Assembly: GCA_036873135.1 (NCBI GenBank)
Contig: JAPTYO010000009.1
Location: 42,300,756 to 42,364,755, forward strand
Source of the DNA: Clarkia xantiana subsp. parviflora
Lineage: Eukaryota > Streptophyta > Magnoliopsida > Myrtales > Onagraceae
Length of the DNA: 64,000 nucleotides
Direction: 5' to 3'
Shown in pieces: positions 1 to 10,870 of this stretch. Within the stretch, counting starts at the first letter, position 1, and each line of letters starts with the position of its first letter. The translations under genes were made by a program, and so were the position numbers. A model generated the notes under the pieces. The model saw only the letters and a program-made list of their open reading frames with translations. It was not told the DNA's origin and did no database searches.

Positions 1-1199
1 AGGATCCGATTTGTGTCAGGCTCTGCTACGCATTTTAGAAAAGGCTTTACGTACCCTTTTTTGTACAACTGGTTCTCCACCATTGCATAGTTGTCCGCAA
101 TCCGCCGCAACCTGACAGCTGCCACTTTGTCATCGGGGAGTACCCCCGTAGTCAGGTACGTGACCATCGGGGTCATCCAAGTGGACTTCTCTTCTTCCTC
201 CGATCCTGTCTCAATAGCACAGATCTCTGCCGGATCGATGTTTGAGATAATCACCTTCTCTAGGAAATGCACCTTCCGATTTTCCTCGGGGGCCACTCCC
301 AGGGCAAACTTACTCAAGGCATCTGCTTCCGCGTTCTCTTCCCTCGGGATCGCCTCGATATCAAAGCTTTTGAAGCTTCCCTTCAAAGTCTGCACCTCGT
401 GCAAATATTTCTTCATTGTCGGGTTCTTAGCTTCATAGTTCCCCTGGACTTGATTTACAACCAAGCCAGCATCCCATTTCACCTTTAAATGGTCGACCCC
501 CGTACCCTTGGCAATCTTAAGGCCTGTGATGAGAGCCTCATACTCCGCTTCGTTGTTGGTGGCTTTGAATGTTAACGCCAAGGCATATCGTAGGGGCTCG
601 CCTCCGCCGGGCGGTATCAATATGAATCCTGCCCCCGAGCCTTCTACACTCGATGAACCATCAGTGTACATCTCCCAAGTATTCTCCTCATTTGGCTGTT
701 CTGGCTGCTGTTCTGTTGTCGGGACTTCCTCCATGGTTGCCCCCTCTGCGGGACCCGTTACTTCCAGATCGGGTGCCGTAGACTCAGCTATAAAATCTGC
801 CAATGCCTTGCCCTTAATAGCGGTTCTCGGAGCAAAATGAATGCGGAATTCCGTCAGCTCGATGGCCCATTTTACCAATCTCCCCGACGCCTCCGGTCGG
901 TTCAAAAAGTGTTTCAGGGGCTGATTAGTCAGTACCGTGACTTCATGGGAATGGAAGTAAGGTCGCAGTTTTCGAGCGACAATAATCAACGCGAAGAGAT
1001 ACTTCTCAATAGCGGGATAGTTTATTTCAGACTTGGCAAACGCCTTGCTTACATAATAGATAGGCACTTGGTTTCCCTTGACAATTTTAATCAAAACAGA
1101 ACTAACAGCCACATCAGAAACAGCCAAATAGAGATAGAGCGGCTCGCCTGGAACTGGTTTCGCCAACGGCGGAAGGGTACGGAGGTGCTGCTTGAGTGC
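1..1199 (-). pseudogene. pol: A: RNase H, second RNase H and start of integrase region (partial)
   Basis: The minus-strand frame continues from the RT after a TAG at 1200-1202 and stays open to the window edge. The classical RNase H part shows the YYVSKAFAKSE and HFAPRTAIKGKALADF type motifs (about 1080-800). A second RNase H follows, beginning MYTDGSSSVEGSGAG near 669, with TNNEAEYEAL and later a PREENAEADALSKFA motif. That arrangement is diagnostic for Tat-type elements. The last residues visible (about 70-1) match the region just before the integrase zinc finger. It would degrade the RNA strand of the cDNA hybrid. Truncated only by the window. Confidence 0.88.
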
Positions 1200-2508
1200 C
1201 TAGAACGCCTCCTCGCACTTGTCGGTCCATTCGAACTTCTTGTTGGCCCTCAGTACATCAAAAAATGGAATAGCTCGATCACTCGCCTTGGACAGGAAGC
1301 GGTTCATCGCGGCCAACCGGCCGTTCAGCACCTGGACCTCCCGATGAGTCCTCGGGGACTGCATCTCCTCGATTGCTCGCAGCTTCTCAGGGTTCACCTC
1401 GATTCCTCTCTGGCTCACCATGAACCCTAGGAACTTCCCCGAGTTCACCCCGAAAGCACATTTGTCGGGGTTCAGCCGAACCTGATGGAACTTTATCCGC
1501 TCAAATGCCGCCGCCAAATTCTGGACATGGTCTCCTGCCTGTCGGGACTTCACCAGCAAGTCGTCCACATATGCCTCCATGGTTTTCCCCAGCATGTCCC
1601 CGAACAACTTGTTCACCATCCGCTGGTAAGTTGCTCCGGCATTGATCAATCCGAAGGGCATCACGTCGTAGTGGTAGACGTCGCTGTCGGCGTAAAAAGC
1701 TGTGTGGGAGGGCATCCTCCTTCGCCATCTTGATCTGGTTGTACTCGGAATAGGCATCCATGAAGCTCAACAGCTCATGTCCCGATGTGGCATCCACCAG
1801 ATGGTCAATCCTCGGAAGCGGGTAGCAGTCCTTCGGGCAGGCTTTGTTCAAGTCGCGGAAGTCGACACACATCCGCCACTTTCCGTTACTCTTTCGCACC
1901 AGCACTGGGTTAGCCACCCAAGTCTGGAATCGGAGCTCCTTGATGAATCCAGCATCGAGCAGTCTGCCCACCTCCTGCTGGATCGCGATCCTCTTGTCCG
2001 CGCCCATCGGACGCCTTCTCTGCGCGATAGGCTTGATTGCGGGGTCTATCTTCAGCTCGTGCACTATCACGTCGGGGCTTATTCCTGGCATATCACTCGG
2101 GGACCAGGCAAACAGCTCCTTAAACTCCTTCAAGAGCTCGATCAACTCTCGGGCTCTTTCCTCCGACAAAGCAGAGCCGATCTTCACCTTCCTCTGAGGC
2201 CCATCGATCTCTACTTCCTTCAAATCCTCCATGGGGGCGGGACGCCCATACTCCTCTCGAGGATCAGCATCAGTCTGAAGGACAGTCATGGCCTCCCTCC
2301 TTCTCCGTCGGGTGGCGTTAACGTAGCATTTCCGCGATGCCACCTGGTCACCCTTGACTTCTCCGACCCCGTTATCAGTCGGGAACTTAATTTTCTGGTG
2401 GACCGTCGAGGCGACTGCCATAAGAGGGTTGATGGTGGTCCTCCCGATGATCGCGTTGTATGCCCCCGCGGACTCCACGACGACAAAATCTACGTTTCGC
2501 TTCTCCAT
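1200..2508 (-). pseudogene. pol: A: reverse transcriptase, frameshifted
   Basis: The RT core is recognisable on the minus strand. It begins after the protease with the plant Tat signature FAWSPSDMPGISPDV (about 2115-2070), then VANPVLVRKSNGKWRMC, a FRDLNKACPKD block, MDAYSEYNQI, and, in the second frame, FGLINAGATYQRM and the catalytic YVDD (about 1565-1576). A frameshift near 1710 separates the 2508-1501 and 1757-1200 frames. A TAG at 1200-1202 ends the second frame where relatives have Gln. It would copy element RNA to cDNA in cytoplasmic particles; this copy cannot make an intact enzyme. Confidence 0.93.
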
Positions 2509-2511
2509 TTT

Positions 2512-3438
2512 CTAGCCACTACCAAACTCTACTGGTAAGGTAATCATTCCCAACGGGTAAGAAGTGGAGCCAGAGAATCCCACCATCGGGAAGTCCACCT
2601 GCGTAAGGTCCTTCTTCGTCTTTTCCATGGCTTCCAGAGCGTCCATGAAAAGAATATCGGAGGAGCTCCCTCCGTCTATCAAGATCCGCTTCATCTCGAA
2701 TCCGTCCACGTCCAGGGTCACGACTAAGGCATCGTCGTGAGGGCTTTCCACGCCTACTAGATCCTCCGCCGAGAAAGAAATTACCATTTCCTCCTTCAGG
2801 GTCCACGACCGGGACCTTTTTCCTAGCACCACCGCGGCAGATATGCGGGAAGCGTAGTTCTCCCGAGAGGCAGAGGTATCTCCTCCCGCTGCCATTCCTC
2901 CATGGATGACGTTGATAGTTCCGCGCCTCTCCTTACGGGTACCTGAACCCGAGGCCTCATGCTCGACCTTCTTCTTCTTCGGGGATCGGTCGCGGGACTT
3001 GGAACGGGATCGTGACCGACTTCTGGAACGGGATCGGCACCGCCCCTTCCCGACGAACTCTTTCAGCTTTCCCTTCTGGATCAGCTTTTCAATCTCCTTC
3101 TTCAGCTCCCGACAGTTCTCAGTGTCGTGACCATTGGCTCGATGGTAGCGACAGTAATGGTCAGGACGGCCTCCTAGGAATTCGCCTTCTTTCCTCGGGG
3201 GGTATCGAGCGAGACCCTGCCGATCCATCACAGCTAACACAGAAGTCATCGAGCTATTGATGGGAACAACCCGACCCTCTCGGTTGTCCTTCCTCGGAGG
3301 ACGCTTGTCTTCTCTTTTATCGGGACGACCACGGTTCCTACTTCCCTCCGACTTTTCGCTCCCCTTGCGATCATCCGACAGCTTGGACGATGGTTTTCCT
3401 CTTCCCGACTTCGGGCGATCGAGTTCTCCAGCAGCAAT
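2512..3438 (-). pseudogene. A: gag C-terminus (zinc knuckle, SR-rich tail) and aspartic protease
   Basis: This is the same frame as gag, after one in-frame TAG (3439-3441). From the N-terminus it has a basic linker, then a zinc-knuckle-like CX2HX4HX4C block reading YCRYHRANGHDTENC (about 3160), a run of Arg-Ser dipeptides (SRSRSRSRS, about 3030-2990), the conserved NVIHGGMAAGG stretch that precedes the protease in this lineage, and the protease active site ILIDGGSSSDIL (about 2690-2655). It ends at a TAG (2512-2514) where relatives have Trp, and the protease C-terminal part continues in frame in the RT ORF (GAYNAIIGRTTINP). Role: polyprotein maturation. Confidence 0.9.
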
Positions 3439-4299
3439 CTACGACTCCTGGACGTCGATTTGCTGTTTCACCCTCGCCTGCAGGGCCTCCATACTCCACA
3501 CAGCCTTCGCGGCTACGCTATGCATTAGGTCGGAACCGTACGGAGCGCTCAAGTTCCACAGGAAAGTGCGGATGGTCTCACCCTCTGAAATTTCTTCATC
3601 AATCTTCGCGGCACTGGCAGTGAATCGCTGGTAGTAGTATGCCAACGATTCGTCGGGCCTCTGCACCACCTGAGTCAGGGATCTCACGCTCTTCAGAAGA
3701 CGCCTTCGACCTTGATACTGCTTGATGAAGCGGTCGTGCATATCGGCCCAGCAGGTGATGCTTCCTGGAGGGAGGCTGAAGAACCAAGTCATGACCCTTT
3801 CTCCCAGGGTTATCGGGAACAATGAGCATATGAGATCATCGTTCGATGTTCGTCCCATACAGGCCTGGACGTGCCTCTGCACATGGCGAACTGGGTCCCC
3901 CTCACCATCGTACTCCTTGATGGTCGGAATACCTAGCCCAGGCGGGGCTACGGTATCGATCAGCCGCGGCACGAAAGGATGGCTGGACCGATCCCTCAGC
4001 TCCGATGTCATCTTCTTCTGATCACCCATGCAGATACTCACGATCTTCACCACCTGATCGGGGGTGATGGGGCCATTCAGGGGAATGGTCCTGTTCTGCA
4101 CTGGTCCTGGGCCGTTGACCACGAACTTCTCCAGGTGTGCTGGTTCCTTGCCCTTATTCCTGAGCGGAACCTCCTGTTCCTCCGGGTCCACCCTCGGCGG
4201 GGGTGGTGGCAATTCTTCTCGCGGAGGCAACTCCTCCGCTCTCCTGGCGGCCTCTCTCTTATCCAGCAAGGCCTCCATGGCGGCCAAGAACGTGGGCAT
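3439..4299 (-). pseudogene. gag: A: gag capsid domain
   Basis: A 286-residue frame starts at an ATG and ends in TAG. The N-terminal part is proline/glutamate-rich. Residues about 110-250 hold the retrotransposon gag fold seen in plant gypsy elements: FPITLGERVMTWFFSLPPGSI, FIKQYQGRRRLLKSV, DESLAYYYQRF, ISEGETIRTFLWNL. This domain forms the capsid that packages element RNA. It is joined in frame, across one TAG, to the zinc-knuckle/protease block, so it was probably one gag-pro polyprotein. The zone 4300-4618 upstream is leader, with short broken frames only. Confidence 0.9.
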
Positions 4300-4618
4300 A
4301 GCCTATGCTACTGCCTTGGCCAACTCCGAGTTTGAAGACGACCCTTCTTCCCTTCGCGGGACTCCTTCTCTTCCATCTTCCTCCCTACGCGGGACATCCT
4401 GCCTGTTCGTCTCAGCGTCTCGGACTGAGACCTCATAGCCATCACCTTGCCCCCCCTGTCTGGGAGAGAGCAGGGTTCTCACCTTGTTCAGCAACGCGTT
4501 CTGGCAACGGGGAGTTCACAGTTCCTGCGGGACGAGAACTGCCAGCCTGAACTTGCTTATTCTTGCCACCACCGGCCATTGATCTGGTAGAAGCTATCTT
4601 GACTTTTCGTAAGCTTCC

Positions 4619-4633
4619 CACAGACGGCGCCAA
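4619..4633 (-). other. A: primer binding site
   Basis: Directly inside the LTR, the minus strand reads TTGGCGCCGTCTGTGG after the LTR's terminal CA. The same TGGCGCCGTC start follows the 5' LTRs of D, E and F. It is where a host tRNA 3' end would prime minus-strand DNA. I cannot name the tRNA with certainty. Confidence 0.75.
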
Positions 4634-5393
4634 TGTTGGATCACGGGCGAAGCTCCGTTACGTCCTTGACGGAAAGTTTGGACTCCTGGGCTCCGCGTAA
4701 TCCTGCAAAAGGGGATGACCTGGGTGGTGACCCAGAATCCCTCTCCGATGCTTAAATGAGTATGGTGATCAATGGGTGGTAAGCAAAAAAGTCTAAGTTC
4801 GTCTTAGATAGTCGTTTTCTGAGGTAACCTCCTCCTTTATATAGGAGGGGAAGTTACTCAGTTACCTGTTACTGCGCCTGGCAGTTTTGCCCATGATTCC
4901 GTGTATCTCGCCACGATTCCGTATATCTCGGTTGGGATTCCATATATCTCGCCCCACGCTCCGCGTATCTTACCCGTACTCCGCGTATCTCGGGCACGCC
5001 CTGCGTATCTGGGGGAGATTATCTGTATTCTAACCGTCTTCCCACTACTCTTATCTAGTAGGCGGGTTTCTCGGTCTTATCCTCTGATCACAAGTCACGA
5101 CTCCTGTCGGGGACTCCAGAGTTATCTCATTCTAGATCACCACCCAGGACCTTCAGTCTCTACGGGACAGGTCCAGCCTCTGCGGGGCTTTATTATCGGG
5201 GCCTTTACTAAGGCATATCGGGGCCTGCTCAGAGGCTTCTCATCGGGAGCATTCAGCTCATACATCGGGACCGCTAAAGTCGGGACCCTTCGTGCTGGGC
5301 CTCTGGGCCTTCAAGGCTTTCCTCGAGGCCCACTGGACCTACTCGCCGTCCATTGGCTGTTAACGGGGCTAACGATTACATCGGAACCCATCA
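4634..5393 (-). repeat. A: 5' LTR
   Basis: On the plus strand it runs TGTTGGATC...CCCATCA, so on the element strand it starts TGATGGG and ends ...CAACA, with short inverted ends. The inner edge is fixed by the primer site. The outer edge at 5393 is the last CA before unrelated AT-rich DNA and could be off by a few bases. A TATA-like TATATAAAGGAGG is present on the minus strand near 4850-4835. The region 4900-5010 holds degenerate repeats of a CCGYRTATCTCG motif. Confidence 0.75.
4895..5012. repeat. A LTR: short degenerate tandem repeat
   Basis: About six imperfect copies of ATTCCGTATATCTCG / CTCCGCGTATCTCG follow each other with an irregular 13-20 bp spacing inside the A LTR, downstream of the TATA-like site. 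Possible role in the R/U5 part is not testable here. Confidence 0.6.
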
Positions 5394-6123
5394 GATATAT
5401 TACTTGTTGATAAGTTAGAAAAATATCGACACATTTTGTATGATAAAATAACACAACACTAACATTAGAACGCATAGAATAATAAAATTATATTTTATTT
5501 TTATTTAGAATTATGATAATATTTTATATATTTGAAATATATATAAGAACATAGAATAATAACATATGATAAACTACATAATTTAAATTAGTTAGAAACA
5601 AATTAGCTTAAATATAAAATTATAATTTTTGTCAATAAATAAACTCATAATTGGAGGGAAAAAAGCTAATAATTAGTGATTGGTGATATAGGATGCACTA
5701 GACTGAAAATATTGAGCTTAATTAAACCATAATCCCAAATAGAAAGAAGATGAACATGTTATGTATCTCCGTAATGGCAACTCTTGGAGCTGCAACAAAT
5801 CCAGATGGCTAGACCTATCCCCTCTGCCACCTTCGGATTCAGCTACATCTGCATCCTTGAAATTCCGTTCCCTCAGGTACGTATTCATCATCCTGTTACC
5901 TCATCCGGCAGTGGCTCCGCCAATCCTTTCTCTCCCTCTCCTTCTACACTCTCACTATTCAATATCGTCATTTGTTGGACTTCCCTACCCACTCTCCTCA
6001 CTCCCTAATGTCTTCCATTACGCATGCGATTCACTAATTGGAAATGTTAGTTCCCTTGAAAGTTGAAATTGTATATTTGCCTAATGAAAGATGAACATTT
6101 ATAGTGGAATTGTGGAATGTGGT
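5394..6123. other. Unassigned island between A and B (host or older sequence)
   Basis: About 730 bp that match none of the elements here. Bases 5394-5760 are very AT-rich and featureless. From 5760 the composition changes abruptly to a C/T-rich, codon-like stretch with ATGs and a GTACGT donor-like site. The island is bounded by A's LTR end and B's LTR start, so it is the best candidate for original chromosomal sequence. Confidence 0.5.
5779..5877 (+). pseudogene. Possible first exon of a host gene (weak)
   Basis: An ATG at 5779 opens a few residues (MATLGAAT), and a shifted frame over 5800-5876 reads a Ser/Pro/Arg-rich, acid-poor peptide (PLPPSDSATSASLKF and so on) that looks like a plastid transit peptide. 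It ends at AG|GTACGT, a good plant 5' splice site. The two frames are offset by one base, and a TAG interrupts the first. No downstream exon is visible before B begins at 6124. It could equally be chance sequence. I do not recognise the gene. Confidence 0.25.
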
Positions 6124-6791
6124 TGATGGATATACACCCAGTAGGACTTTGTCGGTGCCCACCCACATTCAAACACGGATAAAAACCAAGACGGACACCC
6201 CGGCAAGAAAACACCCAAAACCCCCTCGACCAAACCAATCCGGCTAATGCCGGACTAGTCCGCCGCTAGACGCCGGACTATCCGACACAACACGCCGGAC
6301 TACAAGTACATCGCGAGACGCTGGACTAGTCCGTCCCGAGACACCGGACTAGCCCGGAAAAATAGGGCCGACATTTCCCGATAGTCGGCCCCTTGGATCC
6401 GGGTAACGCCAACAAACACCCAGACATCCACACGACCGAATTACGCATCCGCAACCCACGGGCATACCTTTTCTCCCTATCCCCAAAGGGAATATTCCGC
6501 GGACCCTACCAATCTCCGGCGGGCCCCATGTGGCCAAATCCCAAAACTCTATAAATACCCCCTCATATTCTCCATTCAAGGCAAGTAATTCTAAGAGCTC
6601 TGGCCTCTCTACTTTATCTCTCTAAAACCGAGTTCTTACTTAAGCATCAGAGAGGGTTCGCCGGAAACCACCTCCTCCAGCTCAATCATTCTTGCAGGTT
6701 CACGGGAGCATAAGGAGAAGGCGAGCACAACCACGGATCAAGACCTCGAAGGCGCACTCTACGGACGAACCTCGACGGGCTTAATCCAACA
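6124..6791 (+). repeat. B: 5' LTR with TATA box and palindromic repeats
   Basis: Starts TGATGGATATAC and ends AATCCAACA, followed by TTGGCGTCGTCC. A clear TATA box (CTATAAATACCCC) lies near 6549. Bases 6243-6358 carry several copies of a CCGGACTAGTCCG-like palindrome. The 5 bp before it are GTGGT; the partner copy is not in the window. Confidence 0.85.
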
Positions 6792-7674
6792 TTGGCGTCG
6801 TCCTCTGGGATTAGAACGAAAAACCACAATATCCTACAAGAAACTTGAGTATGAAAGACTGGCGATAACACGAAGGATGACGACAAGTGGGCATTCAATG
6901 GGAGACCCCCCAGCAAGGAACAACCCACCTCCGGAGAGCTCAAGGCCACCCTGGCCCATGAAGAAGCAAGTTCCACAGGAGGTCACCCAAGTATCATAGG
7001 ACACTCCACAACAGGAGTATTCAATGGCAAGGATGAAGTTCCACAGACGGTCACCCGATAAGGAAGCGGCACCCGAGTAAAGAGCCACAAGAAGGCACGC
7101 ATGACCCGTAAGGTGAAGTCCCTCAGCAGGAACCACGTCATAGCAGGCACCCTAACAATCATCAATATGGAATGCCTTCCTATGAAATACCATCATATAA
7201 CACTCCAGTGTTTGAAAGGCACACCTATGCGCCTGCTGGGCGTCCATTGTTCTCCCAAAGTGCACCTCCAGTCACCGCAGGATACATGTCAGCCATGGAT
7301 GATTTGATGACTACAGGGAGGCCATAAGAACAAGAGGCTTCGGACAGCCACCCCTCAGACAAGGCTATTTTTCTCCCCATGAGCAAATGGATACACCGCA
7401 CGGGCTGAAGGAATCCACAACCCACAACATGTTAGGCATCCGCAAGAACAGGATGACAGTCAACAGCCTGCTCCACAGTATCATGAGCATTCACCAATCC
7501 CCCACCCGGCAAGACAGCCGCCACCGAATAATATTTCACCACGACAATTTCAGGATCAGCAGGCTAAGCAACAGCCCATACCACCCCCATATCACACGAC
7601 CTCGGCAAGGCAACAACCATATATGACAAGAGAGGACCAAGAACCTTCACCACAAACATGGGGACAACCACCAA
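6792..7674 (+). other. B: decayed leader and N-terminal gag region
   Basis: This corresponds in position to the proline/glutamine-rich N-terminal third of F's ORF. Fragments rich in P, Q, R, Y occur in all three frames and no frame stays open beyond about 80 codons. I see no independent gene in it. Confidence 0.6.
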
Positions 7675-8563
7675 ATGAGCAGCTCTACCAATAAAGCCAG
7701 TACCATCAACCACGTCAAGCTCACCAGTTCCCGACAGGTCAACAAGCAAACCTCAATGAGCCCTTCAACCCCCCGACAAGCCAGAGTGACAATGGAAGAT
7801 ATTGAAGCACTCGTGACAAGGAAAATGATGGAAGCCGAAGTTAAGACATTGCATATCCTAAGCGACAGTGCATCACACCCATTCACACAAGAGCTGTTAC
7901 ACATGCGCTTTCCCGATGGAGTAACACCCGGAAAGAAAGAGAAATACAATGGGAAAGGAGACCCGATGGAGCACATACAACAACACAAAGCATCCCTAAT
8001 GGGTCGAGTAACGTATGAGAGACTCATAGTCCTGTCATTCCCAACAACGCTCATAGGATCAGCATCACATTGGTTTTTCGGATTGCCAAAAGGCTCGATA
8101 GCGCACGGGGTCAGCTAAAAGCAAAATTCATTCAAAGATACCTAGGGGAGAGACGGCTCCCAAAGAGAGCCAATTCCCTCAATGACATCCGCCAAGAATA
8201 CGAGGAATCATTAGCGAGCTATTACACGCGCAACCTAGCAGAAATTCAAACGGACCTCTTAGAGGGAGAAATCATTAGCGCATTCATGCGCAACCTGGGG
8301 CGCTTTGGAACCTCCTTAGTAGATAGCATGGCATTGGACGCCGTTCATACAATTGAAGAGCTGAATGCACGAGTCAAAGCACACATTGACTTGGAAAGAA
8401 TCAGGACCATCAGGAGAGCAAAAGGAACATCCCCAAAAGATAGAAATGGAGGAAATAGACAAGAAAAGGGAAAGCCCTCCCAGGGGTCACAAGGGACGAG
8501 ACCAAAGGAATGGAGTTCCCCCCCAAGAGGAGGAAGAAACTTCAACAACCCGCGCAGTTAAGA
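7675..8563 (+). pseudogene. gag: B: gag capsid domain, frameshifted
   Basis: The capsid domain is split over two frames (7675-8118 and 8070-8561) with a frameshift near 8100. It includes YNGKGDPMEHIQQHKASL, ASHWFFGLPKGSI, FIQRYLGERRLPK, YEESLASYYTRN, EGEIISAFMRNLGRFG and VKAHIDLERIR. Each of these blocks has a counterpart in F's ORF around residues 290-460, so B and F gag are close relatives. It would form the particle shell; it is inactive in this copy. Confidence 0.9.
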
Positions 8564-9520
8564 GAGCATCAATGCTATTAAGTTCGTTCCCCTGAACACC
8601 CCAGCGACAAAAATCTTACATGATATGAAGGAGCACAGTTTATGGTCGCCACCCGTAGTCAAACCTAAAGGCCCGATGGGCAAGGAAATGGACAAGTTCT
8701 GCAACTTCCACGAAGCTCGCGGTCACCACACAAACTCATGCCACGACCTAAGGCAAATGATCGACAACGAAATGAAAAGGGGAAACCTTAGACATTTCTT
8801 GAATGGCGGGGGCAAGAGAGACCGCTCACCACCACCTCCCCAGCCTAAAAACAAAGGGAGGGAAAAAATGGACGACATGGGGCCACAACCCAAGAAAGGC
8901 ATAATTAATGTAATACATGAGGGAGCTGGAGCAGGAGGACATTCGTCCAATGGAAGAGAAGTATATGCCTCACAAGTAAACCACAAAGAAGTTTGGGGAA
9001 AAAGAAACAGGGATATGGATGACATGGTCATCCAATTCTCAAAGAAAGATATGGAACATATAGTATTTCCCCATGATGATTCTCTCATAATCACAGCAAA
9101 CGTGGCCGGATACGACGTGAGAAGGATACTCATTGATTGAGGAAGTTCCGCCGACATCCTCCACGTGCGGGTTTGCAATAACCAGGAAAATGATTAACCG
9201 ACCTGACCCCAGTAGACTTCCCACTCGTCAGCTTTGCCAGAACATCAACATATCCACTAGGTACCATATTGCTCCCAGTGACCCTTGGACAAAGATGGAC
9301 ACAAATATGCACAAATGTAAAATTTGTGGTGGTAGAGCATTTGGGAGCATACAATGCAATCCTGGGAAGAACAACGATAAACCCCCATGTCATGGTGGCA
9401 TCAACGGCGCACAAAAAACTGAAATTCATAACTCCACATGGTATAGGCGAAGTCTTGGGGATCAGAAAGCAGCACGAAAGTGCTATGTCAAAGCAATGAG
9501 AAGAAAAGCACAACAAGGGC
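8564..9520 (+). pseudogene. B: zinc-knuckle and protease region, broken
   Basis: The frame 8625-9140 holds a CX2HX4HX4C block (FCNFHEARGHHTNSC, about 8697), the INVIHEGAGAGG stretch before the protease, and FPHDDSLIITANV. It ends at a TGA inside the active-site motif (RRILID, then stop, then GSSADIL), about 9138-9140, with a frameshift soon after. The protease C-terminal part follows in another frame ([17 protein letters not shown], about 9345). A point change (DGGSS to D-stop-GSS) and indels have destroyed it. Confidence 0.88.
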
Positions 9521-9779
9521 CAAGTTGTTCAATCATGGCAACACCACGTAGCAAGAGGAAGCCTTCGTGGGTTTGGAAAAAATGGACCACCATCTGGAAA
9601 TGGGCGGGACATCAATCACTAAGCCTAAGAAAGAAACTTCTGTCAACATCGACAGGAAGCGAGGATACAGACCAAGAAGCCCCTAGAAATGAAAGAAAGA
9701 CAAGACCTTCAGACCCTTCCAAGCATCACACAAGGATAAATATCGAATTTTCTAAGCATCAAGACAGGACAAGCATAGA

Positions 9780-10271
9780 CTCACCAAAGGAGCCAAGCTC
9801 TCAAAGAAGGATCAACCTAAGGAAGAAATGGGGGATTCACCACATTGATGATGTCCGGCAACGGCCAGATGAAACCATAAGGAGCTACTTCTCAAGGTTC
9901 GCTAGCAATGCAGCAAACATGAGAGGAAAACAGGGGAAACTATCAGAACTTTCTTCACAAACATGAGAACTTCAAGGTACGAATACTTTGGGGGCATGCG
10001 GGTCATAATGGAAACAACAACAATGGGGGAGCTAAAGCAACTTTTGGACATAGCCATGAGGTACGAGGAAGAGGAACTGATACCCAACTCCCTGATGAAG
10101 GATGCTAAGGAAGAAGAAAGGGAATAGGAACAAGTTTTGATTCACCACCCTCAGGATGAGCCTAAAAGCTTTGCACAAAGAAATCCTATGGCACTTAATT
10201 CCAACATCGCCTCCAACAGAGTGGGCATTCGTCGGAAAGGACACAGACAATTGGTGTGACCACCACGAATC
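9780..10271 (+). pseudogene. B: second gag-like module (gag'), truncated by C1
   Basis: After the protease the sequence does not enter RT. It reads IDDVRQRPDETIRSYFSRFASNAAN (across 9850-9920), then in another frame an ELKQLLDIAMRYEEE segment, then FVGKDTDNWCDHHES (about 10225-10270). This is the same order as the C-terminal 250 residues of F's ORF and of E's ORF. The zinc-knuckle-like block is cut exactly at the C1 insertion point. Confidence 0.8.
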
Positions 10272-10854
10272 TGTTAGCATTTGGACTTAAGGGACGCCGT
10301 AATTGGTAGCCCATTAACTAAAGGCTAAGTACCTAATAAATTAGGACTAAGTCACATTTGGTATTTTGGGCTAGGCCTAAAATCCCATGTGACATGGGAG
10401 GCCCAAATTGGGCCTCCCTTGCCACACATGTTCGACGCCGACCTAATGAGTAAGGAGGTGAGATTTTTCTCACCTCCACTCTTATATATAGGGACCTAGG
10501 GGTAACTTATTAAGTGCTCATATTCTCTTCCCATGTGTTGTGATTAAAACCCTCCCCCTAGGCCCCTTAGTGTTTCGGCCGAACCTACACATAGGAGGTG
10601 CCTAAATTGAGACGAGCAATTTACTCCAAGTAAGATCCATCCCGCGAGAATCGAATGAGGCTTTACTGTGAAGGCGTAGGGCTTCTCTAACAGGAACCTC
10701 TACGGGGTACCGATAGGTGGATCGAGAACTCCCCTCGAAGATCTTGGGCTACAAAAATCGTTAAAGGTATGTGCACTTTCTTCCGCTGATTAATTAGTTA
10801 CCATGCACGTATCTAGGGTTTCGTTTCTGTAGGATTAGTCACCATAATCCAATA
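10272..10854 (+). repeat. C1: 5' LTR
   Basis: TGTTAGCATTTGG...ATCCAATA, followed by the copia primer site. It contains the palindromic block CCCATGTGACATGGG-AGGCCCAAATTGGGCCT (10384-10420) and a TATA-like TTATATATAGGG near 10491. Its terminal ATA instead of ACA (C2 has CCAACA) is probably a mutation. Confidence 0.88.
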
Positions 10855-10855
10855 G

Positions 10856-10870
10856 TGGTATCAGAGCTTT
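10856..10870 (+). other. C1: tRNA-iMet primer binding site
   Basis: TGGTATCAGAGCTTT, the standard plant copia primer site complementary to the 3' end of initiator-Met tRNA, one base after the LTR. Confidence 0.92.

Larger units (their letters stand above)
1..5393 (-). mobile_element. Element A: Tat-like Ty3/gypsy retrotransposon, 5' part
   Basis: Read on the minus strand this is 5' LTR (4634-5393), primer site, gag, zinc knuckle, protease, RT, RNase H, second RNase H and the start of the integrase side, leaving the window at base 1. The order PR-RT-RH with a second RNase H marks the Tat lineage of plant Ty3/gypsy elements (family knowledge). The 3' half and 3' LTR lie outside, so neither target duplication nor LTR age can be read. 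The coding part has three in-frame TAG stops and one frameshift near 1710, so this copy is defective although most of the frame is preserved. Confidence 0.93.
6124..10271 (+). mobile_element. Element B: non-autonomous gypsy, gag-protease-gag' type (5' part)
   Basis: It consists of 5' LTR, primer-site-like TTGGCGTCGTCC, a decayed gag, protease, and a second gag-like module. It is then cut at 10271 by the copia LTR of C1. No RT is seen in the part present. The LTR starts TGATGGATATACACCC, the same outer end as E and F. Numerous stops and frameshifts show it is the oldest of the gag' elements. Its remainder should lie beyond the right edge, after C1 ends. Confidence 0.85.

Noticed and set aside
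837..1430. 197-residue plus-strand ORF, and 1702-2538 plus
   Set aside because: Antisense shadows of A's RT and RNase H, which show ordered catalytic motifs on the minus strand.
10856..10870. tRNA gene
   Set aside because: Only the short complement of the initiator-Met 3' end, at the standard primer site; no cloverleaf around it.
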